Origin: Gemmatimonadota bacterium
GTDB taxonomy: Bacteria; Gemmatimonadota; Gemmatimonadetes; Gemmatimonadales; GWC2-71-9
Reading direction: 5' to 3'
NCBI GenBank assembly: GCA_025361465.1
Contig: JANYAG010000322.1
Span: 1 to 7,911, forward strand
DNA length: 7,911 bases
Shown: piece after piece, positions 7,171 through 7,911 of the stretch
How positions within the stretch are numbered: the stretch's first letter is position 1
Layout of the letters: each line of letters starts with the position of its first letter
The notes under the pieces: model-generated
Told to the model about the DNA's origin: nothing
Databases searched by the model: none
Seen by the model: the letters and a program-made list of their open reading frames with translations, nothing else
Translations under genes and position numbers: made by a program

Positions 7171-7911
7171 GTGGAACCAGGGACACGACCCATCGCGCTG
7201 ACCATTGCCGGCTCGGACTCCGGCGGCGGCGCGGGGATCCAGGGAGACCTCAAGACATTCGCCGCCCACCAGGTGTTTGGCACGTCAGTGGTGGTCGCGG
7301 TTACTGCGCAAAATACCCTCGGTGTCCGCGCGGTTCACCCCATCCCGGCCGAGGTGGTCCAGGCCCAGATCGACGCGCTGGCCGAGGATCTCCCCCCGCA
7401 AGCGGTCAAGACCGGGATGCTGGCGACCAGGGAACTGGTGTTGCTGGTGGCCGAAGCCCTCGCCGGCCGGCACTGGGGCAACTACGTCCTCGATCCGGTG
7501 ATGGTGTCCTCGAGCGGCGCCAAGTTGTTGACCGACGACGCGGTCGAGGCCGTGCGCGGGCACCTGGTGCCGCTCGCCCTCTGCATCACCCCCAACCTGC
7601 ACGAAGCGGAGATGCTCACTGGCATGCGGGTCCACGATCCCTCGACCATGGTCGCCGCCGGCGAAGCATTGCTCGCCCTGGGTGCCCGGAACGCGCTGAT
7701 CAAGGGGGGACACCTGGAGAGCGACATCCTCGTCGACATCCTGGTCACGCCGCACGGGGTCGAGCGCTTCACCCAGTCGCGCCTGCTCTCCCGCTCCACC
7801 CACGGGACCGGCTGCGCCCTCTCAGCGGCGATCACGGCCTGGCTTGCCCGCGAGGTGCCGATCAATGAGGCGGTCGAGCTGGCGGTCGGGTACGTGCAGG
7901 ACGCGATCCGC
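7171..7911 (+). CDS. thiD: Hydroxymethylpyrimidine / phosphomethylpyrimidine kinase ThiD (3' end beyond window)
   Basis: Cytoplasmic ribokinase-fold enzyme of thiamine synthesis that phosphorylates 4-amino-5-hydroxymethyl-2-methylpyrimidine (HMP) and then HMP-phosphate. The 247 codons present show ALTIAGSDSGGGAGIQGDLK (9-28), TAQNTLGV (45-52), KTGMLAT (80-86), LDPVMVSSSGAKLL (107-120), ITPNLHEAEMLTG (139-151), ALIKGGH (175-181) and the anion-hole/catalytic segment STHGTGCALSAAI (209-221) with Cys215. The E. coli protein is 266 aa, so roughly 15-25 residues are cut off by the window edge; no frame break is visible. The start is GTG with CGGAGG 4 nt upstream. It is divergent from the RNA methyltransferase gene. 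A TPP riboswitch is not possible in the 15-bp intergenic space and I saw none. A pyridoxal kinase of the same fold is less likely given the GSDSGGGAGIQ and HGTGC motifs. Confidence 0.95.
   Translation, partial: MEPGTRPIALTIAGSDSGGGAGIQGDLKTFAAHQVFGTSVVVAVTAQNTLGVRAVHPIPAEVVQAQIDALAEDLPPQAVKTGMLATRELVLLVAEALAGRHWGNYVLDPVMVSSSGAKLLTDDAVEAVRGHLVPLALCITPNLHEAEMLTGMRVHDPSTMVAAGEALLALGARNALIKGGHLESDILVDILVTPHGVERFTQSRLLSRSTHGTGCALSAAITAWLAREVPINEAVELAVGYVQDAIR

Noticed and set aside
7156..7269. N-terminal extension of the RNA methyltransferase
   Set aside because: The extra 38 residues are antisense to thiD codons and resemble no TrmH-family N-terminus; the family start fits ATG 7155.

Overview
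The window is GC-rich, densely packed bacterial chromosome and looks like housekeeping DNA. I see no plasmid, phage, transposon, CRISPR or toxin-antitoxin signature. Codon use is uniformly GC-rich at third positions, which opens long empty frames on the opposite strand. Several features suggest Gemmatimonadota or a related member of the FCB group: the TrmD sequence style (CGHYK, LLSPPSYTRP), the absence of a KH-domain gene between rpsP and rimM, the GC content, and an intergenic repeat. This placement is inference from residue style, not from a search.

Reading leftward on the minus strand from about 7155, the layout is as follows. First comes a TrmH/SpoU-family RNA 2'-O-methyltransferase. It overlaps a type IV prepilin peptidase by 13 nt, which in turn overlaps a predicted lipoprotein with a zinc-metallopeptidase HEXXH motif by 4 nt (GTGA). 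A 148-bp spacer (4250-4397) then carries a short 'CATCCTGAGCGAAGCGAAGG'-type repeat. After it comes the classical translation/secretion block ffh - rpsP - rimM - trmD - rplS, with gaps of 24, 5, 4 and 32 nt. A GC-rich hairpin with a T-run (about 941-980) closes that block. The last minus-strand gene (74-835) encodes a LuxR/NarL-type regulator whose receiver-like domain lacks the phosphorylation residues. A candidate promoter lies in front of it.

On the plus strand, thiD (hydroxymethylpyrimidine/phosphomethylpyrimidine kinase) starts at 7171 and runs off the right edge. It diverges from the methyltransferase gene with only 15 bp between the start codons.

Functionally, the central block joins co-translational membrane targeting (Ffh), the small ribosomal subunit (bS16 and its maturation factor RimM), tRNA m1G37 methylation (TrmD) and the large subunit (bL19). 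This order is widely conserved. The upstream cluster couples RNA modification, processing of type IV pilin or pseudopilin precursors, and an envelope metallopeptidase of unknown substrate. The most interesting items are this peptidase and its translational coupling to the prepilin peptidase, the degenerate receiver of the regulator, the intergenic repeat, and the very tight divergent start region. I found no convincing wholly new system.
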